Assembly: GCA_025361325.1 (NCBI GenBank)
Contig: JANYAL010000338.1
Location: forward strand, 1 to 15,178
From: Bacteroidota bacterium
GTDB lineage: Bacteria > Bacteroidota > Bacteroidia > Chitinophagales > Chitinophagaceae
Direction: 5' to 3'
Length of the DNA: 15,178 bases
Shown: positions 1-7,163 of the stretch, piece by piece
Numbering within the stretch: the stretch's first letter is position 1
How the letters are laid out: every line of letters starts with the position of its first letter
Notes under the pieces: generated by a model
What the model saw: only the letters and a program-made list of their open reading frames with translations
Told to the model about the DNA's origin: nothing
Database searches by the model: none
Translations under genes and position numbers: made by a program

Positions 1-854
1 GCGGTTACGATAATGTCCGCTTCTTTAACGGCATCAATCATTTTCTTTACTTCAAAACCGTCCATAGCAGCCTGCAGGGCACAAATAGGATCAATCTCGG
101 TAACAATAACACGGCAACCTGCACCTTTTAATGAAGCTGCAGAGCCTTTGCCCACATCACCATAACTACCCACCACGGCAACCTTACCGGCCATCATCAC
201 ATCAGTAGCGCGACGGATGGCATCCACCAGGCTTTCCTTACAACCGTATTTATTGTCGAATTTGGACTTTGTCACAGAATCATTCACATTGATGGCGGGA
301 ATGGGCAATGTGCCTTTTTCCATACGCTCGTACAAGCGGTGCACACCGGTGGTTGTTTCTTCGCTCAGGCCCCTCACGTGCTGAATCAGCTCAGGGTATT
401 TATCAAAGACCATATTGGTAAGGTCGCCCCCGTCATCGAGGATCATATTCAGGGGCTTGTCGGCACCACCGAAGAAGAGCGTTTGTTCAATACACCAGTC
501 TCCTTCCTCTACCGTTTGTCCTTTCCAGGCGAAGACACCGATTCCCGCAGCGGCAATGGCAGCAGCGGCCTGGTCCTGCGTGCTGAAAATATTGCAGGAA
601 CTCCACTTCACTTCAGCACCCAGCTCAATGAGCGTCTCAATCAATACAGCAGTTTGAATGGTCATGTGCAGGCAACCGGCAATCCGTGCTCCTTTAAGAG
701 GTTTGGAAGCGCCGTATTCGGCCCTGAGGGCCATCAGGCCTGGCATTTCGGCCTCTGCGAGCCTGATCTCCTTACGGCCCCATTCTGCCAGGGAAAGGTC
801 CTTAACTTTGTATGGAAGACTGAAATCAATGGAAGTTTTTTCAATTGTTGTCAT
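1..854 (-). CDS. ahcY: Adenosylhomocysteinase (S-adenosyl-L-homocysteine hydrolase), N-terminal 284 residues, partial
   Basis: Reversible hydrolysis of S-adenosylhomocysteine to adenosine and homocysteine in the cytosol, which removes the product inhibitor of methyltransferases; NAD-dependent tetramer in characterised members. The frame is open from an ATG at 854 to the window edge, so the C-terminal part lies outside. Seen in order: [20 protein letters not shown] start, the substrate-domain segment [29 protein letters not shown], the catalytic [13 protein letters not shown] block (residues 189-201, with K196 and D200), the NAD-binding loop [13 protein letters not shown] (about 226-238), and [18 protein letters not shown]. 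The family is about 430-470 residues, so roughly 60% is present. The first glycine of the usual GYGDVG dinucleotide motif is Ser230 here. A TAnnTTTG box lies about 20 nt upstream. Assignment is certain from the conserved blocks. Confidence 0.97.
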   Translation of the reverse strand, partial: MTTIEKTSIDFSLPYKVKDLSLAEWGRKEIRLAEAEMPGLMALRAEYGASKPLKGARIAGCLHMTIQTAVLIETLIELGAEVKWSSCNIFSTQDQAAAAIAAAGIGVFAWKGQTVEEGDWCIEQTLFFGGADKPLNMILDDGGDLTNMVFDKYPELIQHVRGLSEETTTGVHRLYERMEKGTLPIPAINVNDSVTKSKFDNKYGCKESLVDAIRRATDVMMAGKVAVVGSYGDVGKGSAASLKGAGCRVIVTEIDPICALQAAMDGFEVKKMIDAVKEADIIVT

Positions 855-873
855 GCGTAGTTTAAATTTTTTG

Positions 874-881
874 CAAAACTA
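874..881 (-). promoter_or_regulatory. ahcY: Putative Bacteroidota -7 box for ahcY
   Basis: Read on the minus strand this is TAGTTTTG, a match to TAnnTTTG, ending about 20 nt before the ahcY ATG and implying a leader of roughly 13 nt. No convincing TTTG -33 element is visible at the expected spacing, so this rests on the -7 box alone. Confidence 0.4.
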
Positions 882-1021
882 AACAATTGGGTGTAAACAG
901 ACTAATTTTTATTGGGGATTTACACAATACATACTTCAGTATATGCGAATGGCGGGTAGTATGATATATGAATGGTTATTTCGCAGATCATGGGTATAAA
1001 AAAGGGCATATTATCCATTGA

Positions 1022-1183
1022 CCGGGAAGTGAATTTACCAGTGAACCGTACTTTGGAGAGAGCTATTTTCTTTCCCGGTGCCTGACCAATATTGTTTCTT
1101 TTGAACTCCGTTCACGCCGGTCGAATACGCATACGGAAGTAAAGCTATTATTGATAGAGGTTGACTTTCTGAAAAAAGGATAA
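1022..1183 (+). pseudogene. Possible decayed coding remnant, unidentified
   Basis: A 53-codon open stretch with no in-frame ATG or other obvious start; an in-frame TGA lies immediately upstream at 1019-1021, and it ends with TAA at 1181-1183. Its translation (PGSEFTSEPYFGESYFLSR..., ending LLLIEVDFLKKG) has protein-like composition. A short ATG-initiated frame (990-1085) overlaps in a different register, as expected if one gene was frameshifted. I do not recognise the family, and an open stretch of this length can arise by chance. Confidence 0.2.
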
Positions 1184-1233
1184 ACGATCATAATACCTGT
1201 TACAGGAAGTAAGAGACCACCGATATTAGTGTA

Positions 1234-1737
1234 TTAGTTGATCCTGATCCGTATACTAGGGGCAAAGAACAAATGACCCTGGTTATCTTTTGCTACAATA
1301 TCATATACATAGAGTTCTTCGCCGGATCTGATTTCCTCGCTAATGGTCTTTACCCATAGCTCAGGCAGGGGGGAACTGCGGAAGAACTGCGACTTGATGG
1401 TAGTAGTGTGTTCAGTTTTACCGCTCTCGCTCTCATCACTGCCAATTACACCCTGTTTGCGGTACATAAACTGGTAGGAAGAAAGGGCATAAGCCGTGTT
1501 CTTGTCATCGGTAACTCTAAGTGGCACGGAAAGCAGGGGAATGGCCTCAGCTGGACTTACTATAGCCGAATCCGAGTGATTTCCCCAGGTGGTTTTCACT
1601 TTAGGCGGTTTGAATTTCTGCTGGTGCAGGCCGGTGTTATTCCCTTTAACGGGTTTTTGGGCTTCTAATGCGTTGCAGGAAAAAGCCAGTAACAGAACAG
1701 TGCAGCAGTATTTAATGTAAGGTATCATTCTGAACAT
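1234..1737 (-). CDS. Small secreted protein with a GldM C-terminal-like beta domain
   Basis: Function unknown. The frame is open upstream to an ATG at 1764, but the export signal fits better if translation starts at the internal ATG at 1737 (or 1728): MIPYIKY then a hydrophobic core CCTVLLLAFSCNALEA and cleavage before Q, a type I signal peptide. Numbered from the 1764 ATG, a basic, proline-containing linker (about 37-65) follows, then a predicted beta-rich domain (about 75-176). Its pattern of an ALSSYQFMYR strand, a G-rich turn, IRSGEELYVYDIVAKDNQG and a final SIRIRIN strand resembles the last domain of the gliding/T9SS protein GldM. That comparison is from memory and is moderate evidence only. 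It follows valS by 56 nt on the same strand and may be co-transcribed with it. It cannot be GldM itself, which is over 500 residues with an N-terminal TM helix. Confidence 0.7.
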   Translation of the reverse strand: MFRMIPYIKYCCTVLLLAFSCNALEAQKPVKGNNTGLHQQKFKPPKVKTTWGNHSDSAIVSPAEAIPLLSVPLRVTDDKNTAYALSSYQFMYRKQGVIGSDESESGKTEHTTTIKSQFFRSSPLPELWVKTISEEIRSGEELYVYDIVAKDNQGHLFFAPSIRIRIN

Positions 1738-1820
1738 TGAAAGTACAACGAAAATACCTTTCAAAAAGTGTGCCTGAATTTTTTTAACGTAAACTTAGTT
1801 TTTATCTAAACTACAGAATA

Positions 1821-4490
1821 TCAGAGTACTGCAAGGCTTTCCTCGATGGTTTTGATACGTGCCAGTGCATCGTCTTTCTTCTTTTGTTCCAACGCCAGCA
1901 CTTCAGGCCTTGCGTTCTGCACAAATCGTTCATTCCCCAGTTTCTTTTCCACAGATGCGAGGAAGCCTTTCTGGTGCTGCAGGTCCTTCAGGAGATTATC
2001 TTTCAGGTTGCCGGTATCCAGTTCCCTGCCGGTGGCCAGGTAGAATTTGTCCTTCTCCACAGCTACAACAATCGTATTGGCCACGTTCTCTAGTGTGAAG
2101 CCGATCTCCGAAGCGTTTACCTGTTTCTGTAATATTGCCTCAATAGGCCGGTACAGTTCCGGTGTTGCTGTCTGTATTTGCAATACAATGGTGTCTTTGG
2201 GTTTTACCTGATTCCTGTTCTTAGCATCCCGTATAGACGAAATGACCTGCTTCAGCAGATCGCCTGCCTGCAGAACCTCGGCTGAAGAAGGTTCTATGGG
2301 GGCAAAGGGTTTAACGCAGAGGTCCACTGATTGTTCCTTCAGCAAATGACAGATCTCTTCCGTCACAAAGGGCATGAAGGGGTGGAGCAGCTGCATCAAT
2401 TGTTCAAAGAAAGAAACGGTCTGTTCATACACCTCTGGTTGAATGGGCTGTTCAAAGCCCGGCTTCACCCATTCCAGGTACCAGCTGCAAAAATCATCCC
2501 ATACCAGGGAGTAGATGGTCTTCAGGGCCTCACTCAGTCTGAACTGTTGCATCATTACTTCCACTTCTGTCCTTACCTGTGCCAGTCTGCCCGAGAACCA
2601 GCTGATGGCGAAATTCTCTATAATATGTTCTGTTTGGGATGCTTCCTTCCTCCGCATGTCAGGAGTATGTTCATCTCCTCCCTGCCTCCCCGCCCACATC
2701 TTAACCAGCTTTAGTGCATTCCATATCTTGTTGTTAAAATTGCGTCCCTGTTCCAACGCTGATTCATCAAAGAGGATATCATTGCCGGCCGGAGAGGCGA
2801 TCATGATGCCAAAGCGCACTGCATCAGCACCATATATATCGATAAGACCCAGCAGGTCGGGCGAATTGCCCAGGCTCTTGCTCATCTTCCTGCCCTGCGT
2901 GTCGCGCACGATACCGGTAAAGTATACCTGCTGAAATGGTTTCTGTTCCATAAACTCGAAGCCCGACATGATCATACGCGCCACCCAGAAAAAGATGATC
3001 TCGGGGGCGGTTACCAGGGTATTGGTGGGGTAGTAGTACTTCACTTCTTTGTTACCAGGTTCGGATAATCCTTTGAATACTTCAAAAGGCCAAAGCCAGC
3101 TACTGAACCAGGTGTCTAAGCAATCTTCATCTTGCTTAAGTCCCTCCAAACCTTCCCCATAGGGAGGCTTTTTCCCATACCTGTTACTATATTCGTTCTC
3201 CGCTTCCTCTTTCGTAGCTGCCACCACATAATTCCCTTCGGCATCATACCAGGCGGGTATGCGGTGGCCCCACCAGAGCTGGCGGCTGATGCACCAGTCC
3301 CGGATATTCTCCATCCAGTTGCGGTAGAGGTTCTTGAATTTAGGCGGGTAGAACCTGATCTCCTCTTCCATCACCGCCTTAAGGGCCGGTGTGGCCAGAT
3401 CCTTCATGCTCACCCACCATTGCAGGCTCAGGCGCGGTTCCACCACAGTATCCGTGCGTTCACTATAGCCCACTTCACTGGTATATTCTTCCGTTTTTAC
3501 AAGGTATCCCTTTGCTTCCAGTTCCACTACGATCTCTTTACGCGCCTCGAAGCGGTCGAGGCCAATGAAGATCTGCGCTTCCGGTGCCAGGGTGCCGTCA
3601 TCATTAAAAATATCCACTGTTTCCAGGCCGTGCTTTTGTCCCAGCTGGTTATCATTGATATCATGCGCGGGCGTCACTTTCAATGCGCCGGTACCAAAAT
3701 CCATGCTCACATAGGTATCCGCGATGATGGGTATACGCCGGTTGATCAACGGCACGAAAGCGAACTTTCCCTGCAGGTGTTTGTAGCGTTCATCATCGGG
3801 ATGTACACAAATGGCGGTATCCCCCATGATGGTTTCAGGCCGAACCGTAGCGATGATTATGTTTTCCGCACTGCCATCGATGGTATAGCGGAGATGATAC
3901 AGTTTCTGTTTGGTTTCCTTACGGATCACTTCCTCGTCGCTCAAAGCCGTCTTTGCCTTCACATCCCAGTTGATCATTCTTTTGCCGCGGTAGATCCATC
4001 CTTTCTTATACAGGTAAATGAAGACCTTGATCACCGAATCATAATAATCCTTGTCCATGGTGAAGGAGGTACGGTTCCAGTCGGGGCTGCAGCCCAGTTT
4101 CTTCATCTGCTGCAGGATGATGCCACCGTATTTATGTGTCCACTCCCAGGCATATTCCAAAAATTCTGCACGGCTCAGGGAAGATTTAGCGATACCTCTT
4201 TCACGAAGCATGGCCACCACCTTGGCTTCTGTCGCAATGGAGGCATGGTCGGTACCCGGCACCCAGCAGGCGTTCTTGCCGGTCATCCGCGCGTGGCGTA
4301 TCAGAATGTCCTGTATGGTATTATTGAGACAATGCCCCATGTGCAGCACCCCCGTAACGTTGGGTGGGGGTATCACAATGGTATAGGGTTCACGTGCATC
4401 GGGGGTGCTGTTGAAATACCCTTTCTGAAGCCAGTGAGCGTACCATTTCTCTTCCAGTGCGGTTGGTTCATAATTCTTGCTCAGTTCCAT
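1821..4490 (-). CDS. valS: Valyl-tRNA synthetase
   Basis: Class Ia aminoacyl-tRNA synthetase charging tRNA-Val with valine and hydrolysing misformed Thr-tRNA-Val. All expected blocks are visible in its 889 residues: the ATP-binding HIGH motif as HMGH (50-53) in PPPNVTGVLHMGHCLNN; PGTDHASIATE (about 78-88); the CP1 editing domain beginning around TVRPET (215-220) with GTGALKVTPAHD; QLWWGHRIPAWYD on the synthetic side; the KMSKS loop at 535-539; an anticodon-binding helical domain from about 630; and a C-terminal tRNA-binding coiled coil (about 820-889, rich in Lys/Glu/Leu). Length is normal for bacterial ValRS. The start at 4490 gives the family-typical MELSKNYEPTALEEKWYAHW. A promoter box lies 24-31 nt upstream. 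Confidence 0.98.
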   Translation of the reverse strand: MELSKNYEPTALEEKWYAHWLQKGYFNSTPDAREPYTIVIPPPNVTGVLHMGHCLNNTIQDILIRHARMTGKNACWVPGTDHASIATEAKVVAMLRERGIAKSSLSRAEFLEYAWEWTHKYGGIILQQMKKLGCSPDWNRTSFTMDKDYYDSVIKVFIYLYKKGWIYRGKRMINWDVKAKTALSDEEVIRKETKQKLYHLRYTIDGSAENIIIATVRPETIMGDTAICVHPDDERYKHLQGKFAFVPLINRRIPIIADTYVSMDFGTGALKVTPAHDINDNQLGQKHGLETVDIFNDDGTLAPEAQIFIGLDRFEARKEIVVELEAKGYLVKTEEYTSEVGYSERTDTVVEPRLSLQWWVSMKDLATPALKAVMEEEIRFYPPKFKNLYRNWMENIRDWCISRQLWWGHRIPAWYDAEGNYVVAATKEEAENEYSNRYGKKPPYGEGLEGLKQDEDCLDTWFSSWLWPFEVFKGLSEPGNKEVKYYYPTNTLVTAPEIIFFWVARMIMSGFEFMEQKPFQQVYFTGIVRDTQGRKMSKSLGNSPDLLGLIDIYGADAVRFGIMIASPAGNDILFDESALEQGRNFNNKIWNALKLVKMWAGRQGGDEHTPDMRRKEASQTEHIIENFAISWFSGRLAQVRTEVEVMMQQFRLSEALKTIYSLVWDDFCSWYLEWVKPGFEQPIQPEVYEQTVSFFEQLMQLLHPFMPFVTEEICHLLKEQSVDLCVKPFAPIEPSSAEVLQAGDLLKQVISSIRDAKNRNQVKPKDTIVLQIQTATPELYRPIEAILQKQVNASEIGFTLENVANTIVVAVEKDKFYLATGRELDTGNLKDNLLKDLQHQKGFLASVEKKLGNERFVQNARPEVLALEQKKKDDALARIKTIEESLAVL

Positions 4491-4514
4491 TTCTCAGTAT
4501 TGTCTGGTTTGAGG

Positions 4515-4522
4515 CAAAAATA
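4515..4522 (-). promoter_or_regulatory. valS: Putative -7 box of the valS promoter
   Basis: Minus-strand TATTTTTG matches TAnnTTTG and ends 24 nt before the valS ATG. The -33 region expected at about 4542-4546 contains no TTTG. It lies instead inside the TGTGCAGATG-type repeat, so the repeat has either replaced or become part of the upstream element. Confidence 0.45.
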
Positions 4523-4528
4523 GGAAAT

Positions 4529-4580
4529 GATGTGCAGATGTGCGGATATGCAGGTTACGGATAGGCAGATGTGCAGATGT
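4529..4580. repeat. Short-word intergenic repeat (GATGTGCAGATGT family)
   Basis: The 13-mer GATGTGCAGATGT occurs exactly at 4529-4541 and again at 4568-4580, with diverged copies between (gcggatatgcagg, ggataggcagatg). Related words (aatgtgcag, aaatgtgcaaatatgcag, ttgtgcagatgagc) recur at 5377-5430. This is a degenerate, imperfectly periodic repeat, not a coding sequence or a CRISPR array. Confidence 0.7.
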
Positions 4581-4659
4581 ATTAAGTTCAAAGATCATTC
4601 GGGAATGGATGCACCTTTGTTTAACTGAAGAACGCAGCATCCCAGTAAAAACTCAGGGG

Positions 4660-4740
4660 GAATATGGTGAATTAGAGACTTAGTGAGTAGTGAATGGGCG
4701 TTAAATATTTGATCTGTTATCCAGTATCTGGTATCTGGCA
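4660..4740. repeat. Second set of short repeated words between valS and the beta-barrel gene
   Basis: Contains gtgaattagagacttagtgag followed by tagtgaatggg, near-repeats of a GTGAATTAGTGA-type word, then ccaGTATCTGGTATCTGgca, in which GTATCTG is tandemly duplicated at 4724-4737. It lies just downstream of the stop of the beta-barrel gene (which reads leftward). No GC-rich hairpin plus T-run terminator is apparent. Confidence 0.5.
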
Positions 4741-4747
4741 TTCCTTT

Positions 4748-5287
4748 CTAAAAACGGTACCCCATGGAAATACCGCTTATAAACCGGCTTCCTGTCTCTT
4801 TCTTTTCTTCTTTGGTATTCTTATTAAGGTCTATGCCATATCCATAACCGATGGCAGGGGTGGCGAAACCATGTGTGTTGAAAATGAACTGATAACCCGT
4901 CTCCAGCTGTGGTACGAACAGCGCTTCATTCACCAGGGTCTTTCCTTTGGCATCCTTCCTTTTATCGAACTCGAAATTCAGTCGTACGCCCCCGAAGAAA
5001 TTCCCGTTGGCATTATTTTGAAAACTATAACGGTAGCCGGCAGAGAAGCCATACCCCGATTCCTGCTCACCCGACCGGGAGCCCCGGCATCCAAAATCAT
5101 AGGTGATACCTAAATTCCAGCTATTGTTCGCCTGGAACCCGTCATAGCGGGCGCCCAGTTTGTGTTCCTGGTAGCCCTTGCCGGAATTATACTGGTATTC
5201 TGCCCCAACGTCCCATATATTTCCCTGAGAAAAACAGGCGCTGTTAACCATAAAGATCAAACAACATAGGGTGATACTTCTTTTCAT
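4748..5287 (-). CDS. Outer-membrane beta-barrel protein, function unknown
   Basis: A 179-residue exported protein. It has a type I signal peptide (MKRS, hydrophobic core ITLCCLIFMVNSACF, cleavage near SQ-GN at about residue 21), then alternating aromatic/polar strands typical of a small barrel: WDVGAEYQYNSG, HKLGARYDGF, SWNLGITYDFG, GYGFSAGYRYSF, NFFGGVRLNFEF, FVPQLETGYQFIF and ATPAIGYGYGIDL. It ends in ISMGYRF, a C-terminal aromatic strand as used for BAM recognition. A loop of charged residues (KNTKEEKKETG) precedes the last strand. I cannot assign a substrate. It appears monocistronic, flanked on both sides by repeat-rich gaps; a weak promoter candidate (TAAATTTA at 5325-5332 with CTTG about 20 bp further upstream) lies before the start. 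Confidence 0.85.
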   Translation of the reverse strand: MKRSITLCCLIFMVNSACFSQGNIWDVGAEYQYNSGKGYQEHKLGARYDGFQANNSWNLGITYDFGCRGSRSGEQESGYGFSAGYRYSFQNNANGNFFGGVRLNFEFDKRKDAKGKTLVNEALFVPQLETGYQFIFNTHGFATPAIGYGYGIDLNKNTKEEKKETGSRFISGISMGYRF

Positions 5288-5357
5288 ACAAATGGTTTTA
5301 GGTGAGAGGATCAGGTCGTTGAAGTAAATTTAATATTTTGTTTAATAAAATGCAAGT

Positions 5358-5620
5358 CAATCTTTCAACAATGAAGAAATGTGCAGTAAGGTAAATGTGC
5401 AAATATGCAGTTGTGCAGATGAGCAAATGGTACATGCAGCCCCCTGGATATTACCAGCAAGTGTACAGGTTGTGTACTTGTTGCAGAAAACCGCATGCTT
5501 TCCCCTTGCAGTACACATGCTGTACACAACCTGTCTGCAACAAAGTACCTTTTTGGCAATTTCAAATTCCAATCTTTCAACATGTTAAATGCCGCCAAAT
5601 ACGCCATTTCCGCCAAATCC
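5358..5620. repeat. Mosaic of short direct and inverted repeats in a gene-free gap
   Basis: The 13-mer CAATCTTTCAACA occurs at 5358-5370 and 5570-5582. Between these copies lie TGTGCA-type words (5377-5430) and a cluster of GTAC-centred dyads (5461-5548); just beyond them, CCGCCAAAT is duplicated at 5592-5600 and 5610-5618. With the surrounding 5288-5693 interval this is a 406-bp gene-free stretch. Short reading frames here (71 and 112 codons on the minus strand) consist of translated repeats, so I do not call them genes. Confidence 0.7.
5461..5527. repeat. Inverted repeat of 17 bp with paired GTGTAC/GTACAC hexamers
   Basis: GTGTACAGGTTGTGTAC (5461-5477) and the reverse complement of 5511-5527 agree at 15 of 17 positions, separated by 33 nt. 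GTGTAC occurs twice 11 bp apart in the left arm and GTACAC twice 11 bp apart in the right arm. An overlapping perfect 13-bp pairing also exists (5465-5477 with 5522-5534), and GTACTTGTTGCAGA (5474-5487) nearly matches the complement of 5534-5548. This could be a cruciform or hairpin, or a protein-binding dyad. Confidence 0.65.
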
Positions 5621-5693
5621 GACAGGATAAAGGGATCGGGCGGTTTTGGTTCGTATGTTTGCGTGCAGATTTTTACGGGTGGGGTGGGTAAGT

Positions 5694-6995
5694 TCAGATC
5701 CATTTATCCCTGTCCTCCGGACTGAATTTCCAGGGCGCGAAATTATTCTCGATGCTGTTGAACATGGTGTTCCATTCCTGCGGGGCGTTGCTGTCCTCCA
5801 TGATGAGTGCGCGGCGGAGTTCGAGAATGATCTCCAGCGGACTGATGCTCACCGGGCATTCTTGCACACAGGCATTACAGGTAGTGCAGGCGCGCAGTTC
5901 CTCCGCAGTGATATGGTTGTTCAGCAGGGTCTTTCCGTCGTCCCGGAAACTGCCGTTCTTCCGGATATTGCGGCCTACGGCTTCCAGCCGGTCGCGCGTA
6001 TCCATCATGATCTTGCGGGGGCTTAGCAGTTTGCCGGTCTGGTTGGCAGGACAGGCCATGCTGCACCTGCCGCATTCGGTACAACTGTAAGCATCGAGCA
6101 GGCTCTTCCAGCTTAGGTCGAACACATCTTTGGCGCCAAATTTCTGCAGGGAAGCATCACCCGCAGGGGCCAGTTCGGGCTGCATCATGAACTTCACTTC
6201 ATCCTGAACGTTCTTCATGTTGTTCATCTTGCCGTTCACCTCCAGCCTTGCATAATATGCGTTCGGGAAAGCCAGCATGATGTGCAGGTGCTTGCTGTAC
6301 GGCAGGTAATTGAGGAAGGCAAAGATGCCGATGATGTGCAACCACCAGCAGGACCGTTCTAACAGGATGAGCGTTTCTGATGATATTCCGCTGAACACAG
6401 GGGCAATGATACCGGATATAATGAAATTGCCCGTAACATGGTAATGTTCGCTACCCTTTACTTGCAGGGCCCTGTCGGTGCTGTTCATCATAATAAACAG
6501 GGTCATCAGGATGATCTCGGTGATCAGGATATAGTTGGCATCGCTGCGGGGCCATCCGTTAAGGTCCTTGCTGGCAAAACGTTGTAGCCGGATGATATTG
6601 CGCCTGGCCAGGAATACGATGCATACGAAGGTGACGCTGACGGCAAGCAATTCAAAGCAGTTGATGACGAAACTGTACAGGGTGCCGATATAGGGAAGGA
6701 AGAGCCGGTGGGTTCCCAGGATGCCGTCGAGCACGATCTCCAGTACTTCGATGTTGATGATAATAAAGCCGGCATAGATGATGAAATGCAGCAGGGCCAC
6801 TAATGGATTCCGGAACATCTTCTTTTGACCCAGTGCCAGCAGCATTAAATTCCTCCAGCGTTGGGTCTTATGATCATTCAGGTCCTCATCCCTGCCCAGC
6901 AGTATGTTTCTACGCACCCGCATGATGTTACGGCTGAAAAGCCAAACAGCACATGCTGCGAGAAGGGCAAACAGGACCTGTTGCATTACAAGCAT
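5694..6995 (-). CDS. Membrane-anchored (Fe-S)-binding oxidoreductase subunit (HdrE/NarI-like membrane part plus 2x[4Fe-4S] ferredoxin domain)
   Basis: A 433-residue electron-transfer protein. The N-terminal half has about five hydrophobic segments (about 5-22, 65-90, 103-130, 155-171, 205-231) with candidate haem-ligand histidines (H70, H220, H236, H238), as in NarI/HdrE-type cytochrome b subunits. The cytoplasmic C-terminal half carries two [4Fe-4S] motifs: CTECGRCSMACP (C305, C308, C311, C315) and CTTCNACVQECP (C370, C373, C376, C380). It probably passes electrons between the quinone pool and a soluble partner; this is inferred from architecture. Relatives in Bacteroidota are, to my knowledge, usually followed by a CCG-domain (Fe-S) protein. 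None is present downstream here, where the sequence becomes repeat mosaic. The ATGs at 6995 and 6986 are both possible starts. Exact substrate unknown. Confidence 0.9.
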   Translation of the reverse strand: MLVMQQVLFALLAACAVWLFSRNIMRVRRNILLGRDEDLNDHKTQRWRNLMLLALGQKKMFRNPLVALLHFIIYAGFIIINIEVLEIVLDGILGTHRLFLPYIGTLYSFVINCFELLAVSVTFVCIVFLARRNIIRLQRFASKDLNGWPRSDANYILITEIILMTLFIMMNSTDRALQVKGSEHYHVTGNFIISGIIAPVFSGISSETLILLERSCWWLHIIGIFAFLNYLPYSKHLHIMLAFPNAYYARLEVNGKMNNMKNVQDEVKFMMQPELAPAGDASLQKFGAKDVFDLSWKSLLDAYSCTECGRCSMACPANQTGKLLSPRKIMMDTRDRLEAVGRNIRKNGSFRDDGKTLLNNHITAEELRACTTCNACVQECPVSISPLEIILELRRALIMEDSNAPQEWNTMFNSIENNFAPWKFSPEDRDKWI

Positions 6996-7136
6996 AGATT
7001 GGTTTGATACTGCTAAGTTACAGAATGGACACTGAAAGCTGCGGCCTTAAAAGGGTATTTTCCAAAGGAATTTACAAGTATATCAGGAATGAAAAACAAA
7101 AAGCAGGGTTCTGATGTTTATGAAGATTGAATAATA

Positions 7137-7144
7137 TATTTTTG
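7137..7144 (+). promoter_or_regulatory. Putative -7 box of the phosphohexomutase promoter
   Basis: TATTTTTG matches TAnnTTTG, with a GTTT at 7116-7119 about 17 bp upstream as a weak -33 element. It ends 19 nt before the ATG at 7164, implying a leader of about a dozen nucleotides. It lies in the 168-bp divergent region shared with the (Fe-S) protein gene. Confidence 0.5.
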
Positions 7145-7163
7145 AAGGTGTAAAAGATGCTAT

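Larger units (their letters stand above)
855..1233. other. Gene-free interval between ahcY and the small secreted protein gene
   Basis: 379 bp with no convincing intact gene. It holds the ahcY promoter region (855-900), an AT-rich stretch with a small dyad (ATACT-TC-AGTAT near 930-941), a possible coding remnant at 1022-1183, and a short odd palindrome CCTGT-T-ACAGG near 1196-1206. No terminator with a clear T-run was found. Confidence 0.5.

Noticed and set aside
855..960. SAM or SAH riboswitch in front of ahcY
   Set aside because: The gap from the promoter box to the start codon is only about 20 nt, too short for a riboswitch, and no conserved aptamer core was recognised upstream.
3132..4523. 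463-codon plus-strand open frame antisense to valS
   Set aside because: It is entirely opposite a clear ValRS, has low-complexity shadow composition and no recognisable domains.
4694..5113. 139-codon plus-strand frame opposite the beta-barrel gene
   Set aside because: The minus-strand frame has a signal peptide, beta-strand pattern and C-terminal aromatic strand; the plus-strand frame starts in repeat sequence and has none of these.
4529..5430. TGTGCAGATG-type repeats as a possible CRISPR array
   Set aside because: Copies are short, imperfect and irregularly spaced, without uniform unique spacers, and no cas genes are nearby.
5365..5703. 112-codon minus-strand frame whose ATG overlaps the stop of the (Fe-S) protein gene
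   Set aside because: The overlap suggested translational coupling, but its translation is mostly repeat-derived sequence, matches no expected partner, and another 71-codon frame overlaps it. I treat it as non-coding.
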